Under the pieces are notes generated by a model. The model saw only the letters and a list, made by a program, of their open reading frames with translations, was not told where the DNA came from and made no database searches. A stretch of 64,000 nt of DNA. Source: Pseudomonas sp. SCB32 (GTDB taxonomy: Bacteria; Pseudomonadota; Gammaproteobacteria; Pseudomonadales; Pseudomonadaceae). A program made the position numbers and the translations under genes. This document shows, in pieces, positions 9,353-18,821 of this stretch (position 1 is its first letter; the number at the start of each line of letters is the position of its first letter). Location of the stretch: NCBI RefSeq assembly GCF_009189165.1, contig NZ_CP045118.1, positions 5,828,001 through 5,892,000 of the forward strand, given 5' to 3'.

Positions 9353-10254
9353 AAATTGCTGTGCTGTCGCGCAATCCGCGCCTGTATTCCACCCGTCGGC
9401 TGGTGGAGGCCGGGCAGCAACGTGGCCATGAGATGGTGGTGATCGACACCCTCCGCGCCTACATGAACATTGCCAGCCACAAGCCGCAGATCCACTATCG
9501 CGGCCAGCCGCTGGAAGGCTTCGACGCGGTGATCCCGCGCATCGGCGCATCGGTGACCTTCTATGGCTGCGCGGTGCTGCGGCAGTTCGAGATGATGGGC
9601 GTGCTCCCGCTCAACGAGTCAGTGGCCATCGCCCGCTCGCGGGACAAGCTGCGCTCGCTGCAACTGCTGTCGCGCAAGGGCATCGGCCTGCCAATCACCG
9701 GTTTCGCCCACTCCCCCGACGACGTACCGGACCTGATCGAGATGGTCGGCGGCGCACCGCTGGTGATCAAGCTGCTGGAAGGCACCCAGGGCATCGGCGT
9801 GGTGCTCTGCGAGACGGAGAAGGCCGCCGAGTCCGTGCTGGAGGCCTTCATGGGGCTCAAGCACAACATCATGGTGCAGGAGTACATCAAGGAAGCCGGC
9901 GGCGCCGACATCCGCTGCTTCGTGGTCGGTGACAAGGTGATCGCCTCGATGAAGCGCCAGGCCGCGCCCGGCGAGTTCCGCTCCAACCTGCACCGAGGCG
10001 GTAGCGCCAGCCTGATCAAGATCACCCCGGAAGAGCGCATGACCGCCATTCGCGCCGCCCGCATCATGGGGCTGAAGGTCGCCGGCGTGGATATCCTGCG
10101 CTCCCACCACGGTCCGCTGGTGATGGAAGTGAACTCCTCGCCGGGCCTCGAGGGGATCGAGACCACCACCGGCAAGGACATCGCCGGGGTGATCATCGAG
10201 TACCTGGAGAAGAATGGCGGGCCGCATCTGGCGAGGACAAAAGGCAAGGGGTGA
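9349..10254 (+). CDS. rimK: RimK, ribosomal protein S6 glutamate ligase
   Basis: RimK is an ATP-grasp ligase that adds glutamate residues to the C-terminus of ribosomal protein S6. The 301-residue product has the N-terminal region [20 protein letters not shown], the ATP-grasp core with [18 protein letters not shown] (about residues 138-155), and the metal/ATP motif [14 protein letters not shown] near residue 260. It overlaps the upstream protease gene by 4 bp, so the two are translationally coupled. In pseudomonads RimK is linked to c-di-GMP-dependent proteome changes; nothing in this sequence shows that directly. Confidence 0.96.
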   Translation: MKIAVLSRNPRLYSTRRLVEAGQQRGHEMVVIDTLRAYMNIASHKPQIHYRGQPLEGFDAVIPRIGASVTFYGCAVLRQFEMMGVLPLNESVAIARSRDKLRSLQLLSRKGIGLPITGFAHSPDDVPDLIEMVGGAPLVIKLLEGTQGIGVVLCETEKAAESVLEAFMGLKHNIMVQEYIKEAGGADIRCFVVGDKVIASMKRQAAPGEFRSNLHRGGSASLIKITPEERMTAIRAARIMGLKVAGVDILRSHHGPLVMEVNSSPGLEGIETTTGKDIAGVIIEYLEKNGGPHLARTKGKG

Positions 10255-10398
10255 GTCGGGGCTTTCGCAACGCATGCGTTGCGCCGGCGAACGCCAGGCC
10301 AAGGATGGCCTGGCAGGACTCTCAGGAAGCACGTAGTTGCGACAGGGATGTCAGGAACGCTCCCTCATGAAGCACCCTTCGGGCTTGCAGGTTCGATC

Positions 10399-10493
10399 GG
10401 CGGATAAAGCGTTCCGCTTTATTCGCCCTACAGGTGATTCTTCTTCCGCCTTCGTTGCCACGCTGAACCATTCGCGAACAAGCTCGCTCCTAC
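10399..10493. repeat. Intergenic REP-type repeats between rimK and the LD-carboxypeptidase gene
   Basis: A palindromic unit GGATAAAGCGTTCCGCTTTATTCGCC occupies about 10399-10430, and an inverted REP (TTCGCGAACAAGCTCGCTCCTAC) occupies 10471-10493. The first resembles the inverted GGATAA...TTATCC repeats common in this Pseudomonas group; the second is the standard REP sequence. No coding sequence is seen in the 269-bp gap. Confidence 0.75.
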
Positions 10494-10523
10494 ACGTTAC
10501 CCCGCAGTAATCGGACTCCTCTC

Positions 10524-11453
10524 ATGCCGTCTTCCCGATCCAGCACCGAACTCAAATGGTCGCCCATCGAAGGCCGCGTCGCCCTGGTGGCGCCGGCCTC
10601 GGCCATCGCCGAAGAGGTACTGGAAGCCACGCTGCGCCAGCTGGAAGTGCTGGGCGTGGACTACCACCTGGGCGAGCACGCCGATGCACGCTATCGCTAC
10701 CTGGCCGGCACGCCGCAACAGCGCCTGGAAGACTTCCACGCCGCCTTCGAGCGAGACGACATCAGCGCCGTCTGGTGCCTGCGCGGCGGCTACGGCTGTG
10801 GACAACTCATCCCGCAGCTCGACTGGAAGCGCCTGCAGGCCGCCTCGCCGCGCCCGCTGATCGGTTTCTCGGACATCTCCATCCTGCTCAGCGCCTTCCA
10901 CCGCCACGGCCTGCCGGCGATTCACGGGCCGGTGGCGACCGCCCTCGGCCTGCAGCCGCTCAGCGCGCCCAGCGAGCAGCGCGAGCGCCTGGCCTCATTG
11001 GCCTCGGTCAGCCATGTACTGGCGGGCAATCCGGGCAAGCTGGCGGTGCAGCACCTGGCTGGCCCGAAACAGGCCGTGGCGGGCCAACTGATCGGCGGCA
11101 ACCTCACCGCGCTGGCCTGCATGGCCGGCACCGAGGGCGCGCTGTACGTACCGGACGGAGCGATCCTGATTCTCGAGGACGTGGGCGAGCCCTACTACCG
11201 CCTCGAACGCAGCCTCTGGCAGCTGCTCAACAGCCTCGGCGGGGCGCGCCTGGGCGCGGTGTGCCTGGGTGGCTTCACCGACTGCCCGCGCAAGGGCGTG
11301 GCGCACAGCCTGGAAGAGATCATCAGCGAGTATGTCAGCGCCCTGGGCGTGCCGCTTTACCACGGCCTGCCCAGCGGCCACGGCGCGCACAACCGCGCCT
11401 GGCCCTATGGACGCCAGGCGCTGCTGGAAGGCAAAGCCCTGCGCTGGGATTAG
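10524..11453 (+). CDS. ldcA: LD-carboxypeptidase (peptidase family S66)
   Basis: This cytoplasmic serine peptidase trims the terminal D-alanine from murein tetrapeptides, allowing cell-wall peptides to be recycled. The 309-residue product has the S66 landmarks: the glycine-rich segment CLRGGYGCGQ, the nucleophile elbow IGFSDIS (serine near residue 116), the glutamate region LEDVGEPYYRLER, and the histidine region LPSGHGAHNRAW near the C-terminus. These supply the Ser-Glu-His triad. PAO1 has the characterised LdcA at this spot (PA5198, from memory). The stop codon abuts palindromic element B, which fills the gap to the convergent amgS. Confidence 0.93.
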   Translation: MPSSRSSTELKWSPIEGRVALVAPASAIAEEVLEATLRQLEVLGVDYHLGEHADARYRYLAGTPQQRLEDFHAAFERDDISAVWCLRGGYGCGQLIPQLDWKRLQAASPRPLIGFSDISILLSAFHRHGLPAIHGPVATALGLQPLSAPSEQRERLASLASVSHVLAGNPGKLAVQHLAGPKQAVAGQLIGGNLTALACMAGTEGALYVPDGAILILEDVGEPYYRLERSLWQLLNSLGGARLGAVCLGGFTDCPRKGVAHSLEEIISEYVSALGVPLYHGLPSGHGAHNRAWPYGRQALLEGKALRWD

Positions 11454-11591
11454 CGTCTGTTTACGATCTCGCGGGCTAGAGCAGAACAAGGAGAGGACAG
11501 CTGAGAAAGCGAAGTTGACTGCAGTCAATGAGCACTTCTCGGCTGGCCTCAACGCAGTTTTGCCGACGCGCAGCAGATCGTAAGCAGGCTC
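11453..11591 (+). repeat. Palindromic ~140-bp element, copy B
   Basis: The element fills the whole gap between the stop codons of ldcA and amgS. Its outer arms are CTGTTTACGATCTCGC and GCAGATCGTAAGCAGGCTC, and it holds an exact 14-bp inner palindrome TTGACTGCAGTCAA at 11515-11528. The flanks are ATTAG (left) and CTTAG (right), a 4-of-5 match that could be a worn target-site duplication. Because it lies between convergent genes, its hairpin could also act as a two-way terminator. Confidence 0.85.
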
Positions 11592-12911
11592 TTAGTGGGC
11601 GTCGCGCGGCAGCAGCAACCCCAGCGGCAGGCAGACCCGCGCTTCCACACCACCGCCCTCACGGTTGCGCAGCTCGATGCTGCCGCCGTGCTGCTCGGCG
11701 ATGCGCTTGACGATGGCCAGTCCCAGGCCGGTGCCTTTGCCGCCACGCGCCTTGTCACCCCGGAAGAAGGGATTGAAGATGTTCGCCAGCTCCTGCGGAT
11801 CGACGCCGGCGCCACGGTCGAGCACGCTGAGCACCACGTAGGGCGCAGCGCCGCCACCGGCCACATGCGCCGCCACTTCGACCTTGCCACCGCCGTGGTT
11901 CAGACCGTTCTCGATCAGGTTGCCCAGCAGGCGCTTGGTCGACACCCGGCGGAAGCGGAACAGCGGCAGGGTATCCAGGCACAGGCGCACGCGATTCCCG
12001 TTCTGGTTGAAGGCATCGGCCACTTCGCGGATCAGGTCGGCCAGGTCACCCTCTTCCACCGGCTCGTCGCGGCCATCGCGGATGAAGGCGAGGAACTGGT
12101 CGAGGATGGCGTCCATGTCCTCGATGTCGCGGACCATGTCCTCGACCATCTCGCGGTCGCTCTCGGGCATCAGTTCCAGGGACAGGCGCAGGCGCGTCAG
12201 CGGCGTGCGCAAGTCGTGGGAAACACCGGCCAGCATCAGCTCGCGCTCGCGCCCGGCCTGCTCGACGTCGTCGGCCATCTGGTTGAAGGCGCGGTACACC
12301 TCGGCCATCTCGCTGGGGGTTTCCGGCCCCAGCGGCAGGCGCACGCTGCGCCCCTTGCCGAACTCGCGTGAGGCGAACACCAGGCGCTTGAGCGGCTGGC
12401 TGAGCAGGCGCACGAAGATCCACGCCGCCGCAGTGGACAGCAGGCCGATGCCGAGGAACCAGCCCAGCACGCTCCAGATCTGCTGGCCCCGCAGCGGGTG
12501 CGGGTACAGCGGTACGCCGATCCAGCCGTCACCCAGGGTCGGCGCGCGAACCCAGAGCATCGACGGATGATGGATGCGCAGGCGGGTCTCGGTGTCGATG
12601 CCCAGCTCCATGCGCATCTGCCGCTGGAAGATCTCGGTGTACGGCCAGTGCACTTCCTCCGGCTGCCCCTGCTCGTGGGGCGCCCACTTGAGCCCGGCGG
12701 ACTCGGCGATGGCTTCGCGCGACTTCTCGTCCGCCGCCCAGTAGGCACGCACGGTCAACGCGGCACCGTGGCTGTACTGGCGGTCGACCAGCATGTCCTC
12801 GTTCATCAGCAGGTAGACCAGGGTCAGCGCCTTGGAAAACAGCACGACGATGAGCACCAGCCAGAGGGTGCGGGCGAAGAAGCTTTGCGGGAACCAGAGG
12901 GGTGTTTTCAA
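11592..12911 (-). CDS. amgS: Sensor histidine kinase AmgS (EnvZ-like)
   Basis: The 439-residue inner-membrane kinase has two transmembrane segments (about 11-34 and 145-168) around a periplasmic sensor domain, then HAMP, and an H-box with phospho-acceptor His near residue 232 (GVSHDLRTPLTR). The ATPase domain has the N box (GNLIENGLNHGG), G1 (DRGAGVDP) and G2 (GKGTGLGLAI). In P. aeruginosa AmgRS senses misfolded membrane protein caused by aminoglycosides and sets intrinsic tobramycin resistance. The name rests on the position ldcA-amgS-amgR-tex (PA5198-PA5201 from memory) as well as the domain layout. It lies 61 bp after amgR, so the two form an operon. Confidence 0.93.
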   Translation of the reverse strand: MKTPLWFPQSFFARTLWLVLIVVLFSKALTLVYLLMNEDMLVDRQYSHGAALTVRAYWAADEKSREAIAESAGLKWAPHEQGQPEEVHWPYTEIFQRQMRMELGIDTETRLRIHHPSMLWVRAPTLGDGWIGVPLYPHPLRGQQIWSVLGWFLGIGLLSTAAAWIFVRLLSQPLKRLVFASREFGKGRSVRLPLGPETPSEMAEVYRAFNQMADDVEQAGRERELMLAGVSHDLRTPLTRLRLSLELMPESDREMVEDMVRDIEDMDAILDQFLAFIRDGRDEPVEEGDLADLIREVADAFNQNGNRVRLCLDTLPLFRFRRVSTKRLLGNLIENGLNHGGGKVEVAAHVAGGGAAPYVVLSVLDRGAGVDPQELANIFNPFFRGDKARGGKGTGLGLAIVKRIAEQHGGSIELRNREGGGVEARVCLPLGLLLPRDAH

Positions 12912-12972
12912 GAAGGCAGTACCAGCGGAACACGAACGGCCGGGGCGAAAGGGCTCGCCCCGGCGGGGTCAA

Positions 12973-13713
12973 TCACTTGCGGGCGGCGCCATCGGGCACG
13001 AACACGTAGCCCACGCCCCAGACGGTCTGGATGTAGCGCGGCTTGGACGGGTCGGGCTCGATCAGACGGCGCAGGCGGGAAATCTGCACGTCGATGGAGC
13101 GCTCCAGGGCGTCCCACTCGCGGCCACGGGCCAGGTTCATCAGCTTGTCGCGGGTCAGCGGCTCGCGGGCGTGCTGCACCAGGGCCTTGAGCACGGCGAA
13201 CTCACCGGTGGTGAGCATGTGCACTTCATCGCCTTTCTTCAGCTCGCGGGTGGCCAGGTGCAGTTCGTAGTCGCCGAAGGTGACGATCTCGTCCTCACCC
13301 GCCGGTGCGCCCGGCACCAGCGGCGCCTGGCGGCGCAGCACGGCCTTGATCCGCGCCAGCAGCTCGCGCGGGTTGAACGGCTTGGCCAGGTAGTCGTCGG
13401 CGCCCTGCTCCAGACCGGAGATGCGGCTGGACTCGTCGCCCTTGGCGGTGAGCATGATGATCGGGATCTGGTTGTTCGAGTCGCGCAGGCGCTTGCACGC
13501 GGAGAGGCCATCCTCGCCGGGCATCATCAGGTCCAGCACCACCAGCTGGAACAGCTCGCGGGCCAGCAGGCGGTCCATCTGCTCGGTGTTCTCGACGGCG
13601 CGGACGCGGTAACCCTGCTCATCGAGGAAGCGTTCGAGCAGACGGCGCAGGCGCGCGTCGTCATCGACCACGAGGATCTTTTCGCCTTCCGGCAGGTTGG
13701 CAGCGTTACTCAT
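12973..13713 (-). CDS. amgR: Response regulator AmgR (OmpR-like)
   Basis: The 246-residue regulator has a receiver domain with the acidic pocket VVDDD (about residues 16-20), phospho-acceptor Asp near 61 (VVLDLMMPGEDG) and Lys in MLTAKGDE. A winged-helix OmpR/PhoB DNA-binding domain follows, with the LARGREW...ERSIDVQISRLRRLIE segment typical of OmpR proteins. Phosphorylated by AmgS, it controls envelope-stress genes such as proteases and membrane quality-control factors (known for the family). It is first in the amgR-amgS operon and is divergent from tex. Confidence 0.95.
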   Translation of the reverse strand: MSNAANLPEGEKILVVDDDARLRRLLERFLDEQGYRVRAVENTEQMDRLLARELFQLVVLDLMMPGEDGLSACKRLRDSNNQIPIIMLTAKGDESSRISGLEQGADDYLAKPFNPRELLARIKAVLRRQAPLVPGAPAGEDEIVTFGDYELHLATRELKKGDEVHMLTTGEFAVLKALVQHAREPLTRDKLMNLARGREWDALERSIDVQISRLRRLIEPDPSKPRYIQTVWGVGYVFVPDGAARK

Positions 13714-13831
13714 GGAAACTCCCAGAATCTGATTCGGCGGGCATTATCGCCCAGCCGCCGTGCATCACGGCCTGTCCATTGTTAGCAGATTTTTCCCCGA
13801 CCAGCCGACCACCGGGTGAAATTGTCGTGGG

Positions 13832-13837
13832 TATAAT
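13832..13837 (+). promoter_or_regulatory. Candidate -10 box for tex
   Basis: A perfect TATAAT in the context GGGTATAATGCGGCGC sits in the divergent amgR/tex gap, pointing toward tex. No good -35 hexamer is seen 16-18 bases upstream, so recognition may depend on the extended region or the box may be fortuitous. If used, the tex leader would be about 230 nt and would contain palindromic element C. Confidence 0.45.
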
Positions 13838-13912
13838 GCGGCGCTTTTGCGGCGGGGCGTTGTCACAGAGCCTGTCAAATGACCGGGAAGCCCGGTCCAG
13901 ATGCTCTTTTAT

Positions 13913-14050
13913 GTGCCTGTTCATGATCTTGCGAGCTAGCGCAGAACAAGGCGAGGGCGACTGAGAAAGCAGAGTTGACTGCAGTCAACGAGCATTTCTC
14001 TGCTGGCCTCAACGCAGTTATGCCGACGCGCAGCAGATCATGTGCCCCGT
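13913..14050 (+). repeat. Palindromic ~140-bp element, copy C
   Basis: This copy lies between amgR and tex. It shares the internal palindrome TTGACTGCAGTCAA (13975-13988) and most of the body with copy B. Its outer arms have changed together: left CATGATCT and right AGATCATG, where other copies have TTACGATCT and AGATCGTAA. The compensating change keeps the hairpin paired. The outermost bases on the right have decayed and there is no clear target-site duplication. The tex reading frame runs open through it, which could mislead start-site prediction. Confidence 0.83.
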
Positions 14051-14076
14051 TTTCGATTGTCTTGTCAGGTGGATTC

Positions 14077-16419
14077 ATGGACAGCATCAACACCCGTATC
14101 GCCGAAGAGCTTTCCGCACTGCCCTCCGGCCGCGTTCAACCGCAGCAAGTCGCCGCTGCCGTCGCATTGCTCGATGAAGGCTCCACCGTCCCCTTCATCG
14201 CCCGTTACCGGAAAGAAGTCACCGGCAGCCTGGACGACACCCAGCTGCGCATGCTCGAAGAACGCCTGCGTTACCTGCGCGAGCTGGAAGACCGCCGTGG
14301 CGCGATCCTCGCCAGCATCGAGGAACAGGGCAAGCTGACCCCGGAGCTGGCCCGCGAGATCAAGCTCGCCGATACCAAGACCCGCCTCGAAGACCTCTAC
14401 CTGCCCTATAAGCAGAAGCGCCGCACCAAGGGCCAGATCGCCCTGGAAGCCGGCCTGGGCGAGCTGGCCGACGCACTCTTCAACGATCCGAGCCTGACGC
14501 CGGAAACCGAAGCCGCACGTTTCGTCGATGCCGAGAAAGGCTTCGCCGACACCCGCGCCGTGCTCGAAGGCGCCAAGTACATCCTCATGGAGCGCTTCGC
14601 CGAGGACGCCACCCTGCTGGACCGCCTGCGCGGCTTCCTCAAGGACAACGCCACCCTCACCGCGCGCATGGTGCCGGGCAAGGAAACCGAAGGGGCCAAG
14701 TTCAGCGACTACTTCGAGCACGACGAGCCGCTCAAAAGCGCCCCGTCGCACCGCGCCCTGGCGATCTTCCGTGGCCGCAACGAAGGCATCCTCAGCGTTG
14801 CGCTGAAGGTCGGCGAAGAACTGCCGGGCACCTCGCACCCGTGCGAGATCATGATCGGCGAGCGCTTCGGCGTTTCCAACCAGGGCCGCGCCGCCGACAA
14901 GTGGCTGTCCGAAGTGGTGCGCTGGACCTGGAAGGTCAAGCTCTACACCCACCTGGAAACCGACCTGCTGGGCGAGCTGCGCGACGGCGCCGACGCCGAA
15001 GCGATCAACGTCTTCGCGCGCAACCTGCATGACCTGCTGCTGGCCGCCCCGGCCGGCCCGCGCGCCACCCTGGGTCTGGACCCGGGCCTGCGCACCGGCG
15101 TGAAGGTCGCCGTGGTCGATGCCACCGGCAAGCTGCTGGACACCGCCACCGTCTACCCGCACGTGCCGAAGAACCAGTGGGACCAGACCATCGCCGTGCT
15201 CGCCGCGCTGTGCGCCAAGCACCAGGTGGAGCTGATCGCCATCGGCAACGGCACCGCCAGCCGCGAGACCGACAAGCTGGCCGCCGAGCTGATCAAGAAA
15301 TACCCTGCGCTCAAGTGCACCAAGATCATGGTCAGCGAGGCCGGCGCTTCGGTGTACTCGGCGTCGGAACTGGCCGCCAGGGAATTCCCGGAGCTGGACG
15401 TATCGCTGCGTGGCGCCGTGTCCATCGCCCGTCGCCTGCAGGACCCGCTGGCCGAACTGGTGAAGATCGAGCCGAAATCCATCGGCGTCGGCCAGTACCA
15501 GCACGACGTGTCCCAGCTGCAGCTCGCGCGCAGCCTGGACGCGGTGGTGGAAGACTGCGTGAACGCCGTGGGCGTGGACGTGAACACCGCCTCCGCCGCC
15601 CTGCTGGCGCGCATCTCCGGCCTGAACAGCACCCTGGCGCAGAACATCGTTGCGCACCGTGACGCCAACGGCGCGTTCCGCACCCGCGACGACCTGCGCA
15701 AGGTCAGCCGCCTGGGCGACAAGACCTTCGAGCAGGCCGCCGGCTTCCTCCGCGTGATGAACGGCGACAACCCGCTGGACGCCTCCGCGGTGCACCCGGA
15801 AACCTACCCGCTGGTGCAGCGCATCGCCGCCGACACCGGTCGCGACGTGCGCTCGCTGGTCGGAGACTCGGGGTTCTTGAAGCGCCTGGACCCGAAGAAG
15901 TTCACCGACGAGCAGTTCGGCCTGCCCACCGTCACCGACATCCTCAAGGAACTGGACAAGCCCGGCCGCGACCCGCGTCCGGAGTTCAAGACCGCCGAGT
16001 TCCAGGAAGGCGTCGAGAGCCTGAAGGACCTGACACCGGGCATGGTGCTCGAAGGCGTGGTGACCAACGTTACCAACTTCGGCGCCTTCGTCGACATCGG
16101 CGTCCACCAGGACGGCCTGGTGCACATTTCCGCGCTGTCGGAGAAGTTCGTCAAGGACCCGTACGAAGTGGTCAAGGCCGGTGACATCGTCAAGGTGAAG
16201 GTCATGGAAGTGGACATCCCGCGCAACCGCGTCGGCCTGTCCATGCGCATGAGCGACACCCCCGGCGAGAAGGTCGACGGCCCGCGTGGCGGTGGCCGTC
16301 CCGGCAACGGCGCGCCGCGCGGCGAGCGCAGCGCAGCACCGCGCCAGCAGGAGAAGGCCCCGGCGAACAACGCCATGGCCTCGCTGTTCGCCAACGCCAA
16401 GCAACTGAAGAAGAAGTAA
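14077..16419 (+). CDS. tex: Tex, S1-domain RNA-binding transcription accessory protein
   Basis: Tex is a conserved cytoplasmic nucleic-acid-binding protein related to eukaryotic Spt6, with a role in transcription and, in some bacteria, toxin expression. The 780-residue product shows the usual order: N-terminal helical region, a YqgF/RNase H-like domain beginning [17 protein letters not shown] (about residue 330), helix-hairpin-helix segments ([17 protein letters not shown]), and a C-terminal S1 domain ([20 protein letters not shown], about residues 655-674). A basic, disordered tail follows. The ATG at 14077 has AGGTGG upstream and gives the family N-terminus; the longer in-frame extension to 13975 is repeat sequence. 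Confidence 0.95.
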   Translation: MDSINTRIAEELSALPSGRVQPQQVAAAVALLDEGSTVPFIARYRKEVTGSLDDTQLRMLEERLRYLRELEDRRGAILASIEEQGKLTPELAREIKLADTKTRLEDLYLPYKQKRRTKGQIALEAGLGELADALFNDPSLTPETEAARFVDAEKGFADTRAVLEGAKYILMERFAEDATLLDRLRGFLKDNATLTARMVPGKETEGAKFSDYFEHDEPLKSAPSHRALAIFRGRNEGILSVALKVGEELPGTSHPCEIMIGERFGVSNQGRAADKWLSEVVRWTWKVKLYTHLETDLLGELRDGADAEAINVFARNLHDLLLAAPAGPRATLGLDPGLRTGVKVAVVDATGKLLDTATVYPHVPKNQWDQTIAVLAALCAKHQVELIAIGNGTASRETDKLAAELIKKYPALKCTKIMVSEAGASVYSASELAAREFPELDVSLRGAVSIARRLQDPLAELVKIEPKSIGVGQYQHDVSQLQLARSLDAVVEDCVNAVGVDVNTASAALLARISGLNSTLAQNIVAHRDANGAFRTRDDLRKVSRLGDKTFEQAAGFLRVMNGDNPLDASAVHPETYPLVQRIAADTGRDVRSLVGDSGFLKRLDPKKFTDEQFGLPTVTDILKELDKPGRDPRPEFKTAEFQEGVESLKDLTPGMVLEGVVTNVTNFGAFVDIGVHQDGLVHISALSEKFVKDPYEVVKAGDIVKVKVMEVDIPRNRVGLSMRMSDTPGEKVDGPRGGGRPGNGAPRGERSAAPRQQEKAPANNAMASLFANAKQLKKK

Positions 16420-16428
16420 GGAAGGTCC

Positions 16429-16818
16429 ATGAGCGAGATGCCCAGCCGCGACACGCTGATCAGTGCGTTCAGCGATATGGTCGGCCTCGAGCCGGTCAGT
16501 ATCGGCGACGGCGTGGCCGAGGTGAGCCTGAATATGGGTGATCACCTGCGCAACCGCGGCAACATGATGCACGGCGGCGCGCTGTTCTCGCTGATGGACG
16601 TTGCCATGGGCCTGGCCTGCTCCAGCGCCCATGGTTTCGACCGGCAGAGCGTCACCCTGGAGTGCAAGATCAACTACATCCGCGCGGTCGCCGAGGGCGA
16701 AGTGCGCTGTGTGGCCAAGGTCCTGCACGCCGGGCGCCGCTCGCTGGTGGTGGAGGCCGACATCCACCAGGGCGACAAGCTCGTCGCCAAGGGACAAGGC
16801 ACCTTCGCCCAGCTGTAA
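16429..16818 (+). CDS. PaaI-family hotdog-fold thioesterase
   Basis: The 129-residue protein has a hotdog-fold thioesterase pattern. The core is HLRNRGNMMHGGALFSLMDVAMG (about residues 40-62), where the HGG and the following acidic residue form the active site of PaaI-type enzymes. These hydrolyse acyl-CoA thioesters, often phenylacetyl-type or other aromatic ones. The gene follows tex by 9 bp with a good AAGGAAGG site, so it is probably co-transcribed. The acyl substrate is unknown; in PAO1 the same gene follows tex (PA5202 from memory). Confidence 0.88.
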   Translation: MSEMPSRDTLISAFSDMVGLEPVSIGDGVAEVSLNMGDHLRNRGNMMHGGALFSLMDVAMGLACSSAHGFDRQSVTLECKINYIRAVAEGEVRCVAKVLHAGRRSLVVEADIHQGDKLVAKGQGTFAQL

Positions 16819-16889
16819 ATAGCGCCGCGCCATCTGACCTATGCTGTACGCCGGCCCCAGGAACCATGGGCGCCGGCGTACAGCCTCAA

Positions 16890-16942
16890 GAGCCTGTTTT
16901 TATCGCAGCCCTGCCGACGCGCAGCAGATTGTAAGTAGGCTC
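16890..16942 (+). repeat. Palindromic element, copy D (internally deleted, 53 bp)
   Basis: Only the two ends of the family are present: AGCCTGTTTTTATCGCAG, then CTGCCGACGCGCAGCAGATTGTAAGTAGGCTC. The ~85-bp middle is missing. Survival of both ends with loss of the core is typical of non-autonomous palindromic elements. It lies in the 221-bp gap between the thioesterase gene and gshA. Confidence 0.72.
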
Positions 16943-17039
16943 GATGCAAGCCAGGCGACCACGCCGGTAGTGTTCTCCCCTTGTAGACCGCTCAGTCCAC
17001 CCCCATAGTGGGGCGACTGCCGTGTGAAGGACTTCCAAC

Positions 17040-18626
17040 TTGAGCGACCAACTCTCCCGCCGCCTGGCTCTGCTCGGCGATGCTGCCAACCTGTCCCTGC
17101 TCACCCAGTGCCTGCACGGTATCGAGCGCGAATGCCTGCGCGTCGACGAGCAAGGCAAGCTGGCGCTGACCCCGCATCCGCGCGCCCTGGGCTCGGCCCT
17201 GACCAACCCGCAGATCACCACCGACTACTCCGAATCGCTGCTGGAATTCATCACCCCGACCGCCAGCAGCGTCGAGCAGACCCTCGACGAACTGGGCGAA
17301 ATCCACCGCTTCGCCTACGAGAAGCTCGACGGCGAATACCTGTGGAGCCCGTCCATGCCCTGCGAGCTGCCGGATGAAGAGACCATCCCGATCGCCCGCT
17401 ACGGCAGCTCCCACATCGGCCGCCTGAAGTACGTCTACCGCAAGGGCCTGGCCCTGCGCTACGGCAAGACCATGCAGTGCATCGCCGGCATCCACTACAA
17501 CTTCTCCCTGCCCGAAGGGCTGTGGGAACTGCTGCGCCAGGAAGAAGGCAGCGAGAAGAGCGCGCGTGACTACCAGTCCCACCGCTACATCGCGATGATC
17601 CGCAACTTCCGCCGCTACAGCTGGCTGCTGATGTACCTGTTCGGCGCCTCACCGGCCCTGGACGCCGGCTTTCTGCGCGGCCGCCCGCATGGCCTGGAGT
17701 CGTTCGACGAACACACCCTCTACCTGCCCTACGCCACCAGCCTGCGGATGAGCGACCTGGGCTACCAGAACAACGCCCAGGCAGGCCTCACGCCCTGCTA
17801 CAACGACCTCGACAGCTACATCGACAGCCTGCGCCGCGCGGTGAGCACGCCCTATGCGCCGTACGAGAAGGTCGGCACCAAGGTCGATGGCGAGTGGGTG
17901 CAACTCAACACCAACATCCTGCAGATCGAGAACGAGTACTACTCGAGCATCCGTCCGAAACGCGTTACCTACACCGGCGAGCGCCCGATCCAGGCGCTGA
18001 TGGCCCGTGGCGTGCAGTACGTCGAAGCGCGCTGCCTGGACATCAACCCCTTCCTGCCGCTGGGCATCGATCTCCCCGAGGCGCGCTTCCTCGACGCCTT
18101 CCTGCTCTTCTGCGCACTCTCCGACAGCCCGCCGCTGGGCGGCTGCGAGTGCGGCGCGGCCACCAGCAACTTCCTCAAGGTCGTCAAGGAGGGTCGTCGC
18201 CCTGGCCTGAAACTGGAGCGCGGCGGCCAGCAGGTGGAGATGAAGGACTGGGCCAATGGCCTGCTCGACGCCATCGCGCCAATCATCGAACTGCTCGACC
18301 GCGCCCGTGGCGGCAGTCTGCACGCCCAGAGCCTGGACGAGCAGCGTGCCAAGCTCGCCGACGCCAACCTGACGCCTTCGGCCAAGGTCCTGGCGGAAAT
18401 GCGCGAACGCGGAGAGAGCTTCGAAGCCTTCGCCCTGCGCTACAGCCGCCAGCACGCCGCGACCCTGCGCGCGCAGTCGCTGACCGCCGAGGAACAGGCA
18501 CGCTTCGAGGACATGGCCAGCCAATCGCTGCAGGAACAGGCGGATCTGGAAGCGCAGCCCGAAGGTGACTTCGACACCTTCGTCGCGGCCTACCAGGCGA
18601 GCATCCTGGGGCTGCTCAGCGTCTGA
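17040..18626 (+). CDS. gshA: Glutamate-cysteine ligase
   Basis: GshA makes gamma-glutamylcysteine from glutamate, cysteine and ATP, the first and limiting step of glutathione synthesis. The 528-residue product matches the proteobacterial class of the family in length and in conserved blocks such as GIERECLRV (about residues 28-36), [23 protein letters not shown] and [13 protein letters not shown]. The start codon is TTG at 17040 with AAGGA about 8 bases upstream; no in-frame ATG fits the conserved N-terminus [12 protein letters not shown] small GC-rich hairpin (17003-17015) lies in the leader. It ends at a strong bidirectional terminator. Confidence 0.95.
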   Translation: MSDQLSRRLALLGDAANLSLLTQCLHGIERECLRVDEQGKLALTPHPRALGSALTNPQITTDYSESLLEFITPTASSVEQTLDELGEIHRFAYEKLDGEYLWSPSMPCELPDEETIPIARYGSSHIGRLKYVYRKGLALRYGKTMQCIAGIHYNFSLPEGLWELLRQEEGSEKSARDYQSHRYIAMIRNFRRYSWLLMYLFGASPALDAGFLRGRPHGLESFDEHTLYLPYATSLRMSDLGYQNNAQAGLTPCYNDLDSYIDSLRRAVSTPYAPYEKVGTKVDGEWVQLNTNILQIENEYYSSIRPKRVTYTGERPIQALMARGVQYVEARCLDINPFLPLGIDLPEARFLDAFLLFCALSDSPPLGGCECGAATSNFLKVVKEGRRPGLKLERGGQQVEMKDWANGLLDAIAPIIELLDRARGGSLHAQSLDEQRAKLADANLTPSAKVLAEMRERGESFEAFALRYSRQHAATLRAQSLTAEEQARFEDMASQSLQEQADLEAQPEGDFDTFVAAYQASILGLLSV

Positions 18627-18646
18627 GTGCGCAGCCAGGCAGAACG

Positions 18647-18672
18647 AAAAAGAGGCCCGAGGGCCTCTTTTT
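18647..18672. terminator. Bidirectional terminator after gshA
   Basis: An 11-bp stem (AAAAAGAGGCC / GGCCTCTTTTT) closes a CGAG loop, with A and T runs on both sides. It serves gshA on the plus strand and could stop read-through from argA on the minus strand. Confidence 0.88.
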
Positions 18673-18694
18673 CATGCCCACACCACAGCGTCCT

Positions 18695-18811
18695 GTAGGA
18701 GCGAGCTTGCTCGCGAATGGGCCCGCTGCGGGATTGGTTCGCGAGGCCGAATCCATTCCCTACGGATAACGGCATTCCCCACATCCCTGTGGGTCACAAG
18801 CTCGCTCCAGC
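18695..18811. repeat. REP-type repeats downstream of gshA
   Basis: A full REP (GTAGGAGCGAGCTTGCTCGCG, 18695-18715) is followed by a more degenerate inverted half near 18798-18810 (AAGCTCGCTCCAG), with small hairpins between. It lies between the convergent genes gshA and argA. Confidence 0.75.
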
Positions 18812-18821
18812 GAAAAGCGCC

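Noticed and set aside
13867..13877. AGAGCCTGTCA resembling the end of the palindromic element
   Set aside because: Only about nine bases match, with no partner arm; it is treated as chance or very old debris.
14065..16833. Open frame of 922 codons on the minus strand across tex and the thioesterase gene
   Set aside because: It is the same shadow effect. The opposite strand encodes the complete conserved Tex protein.
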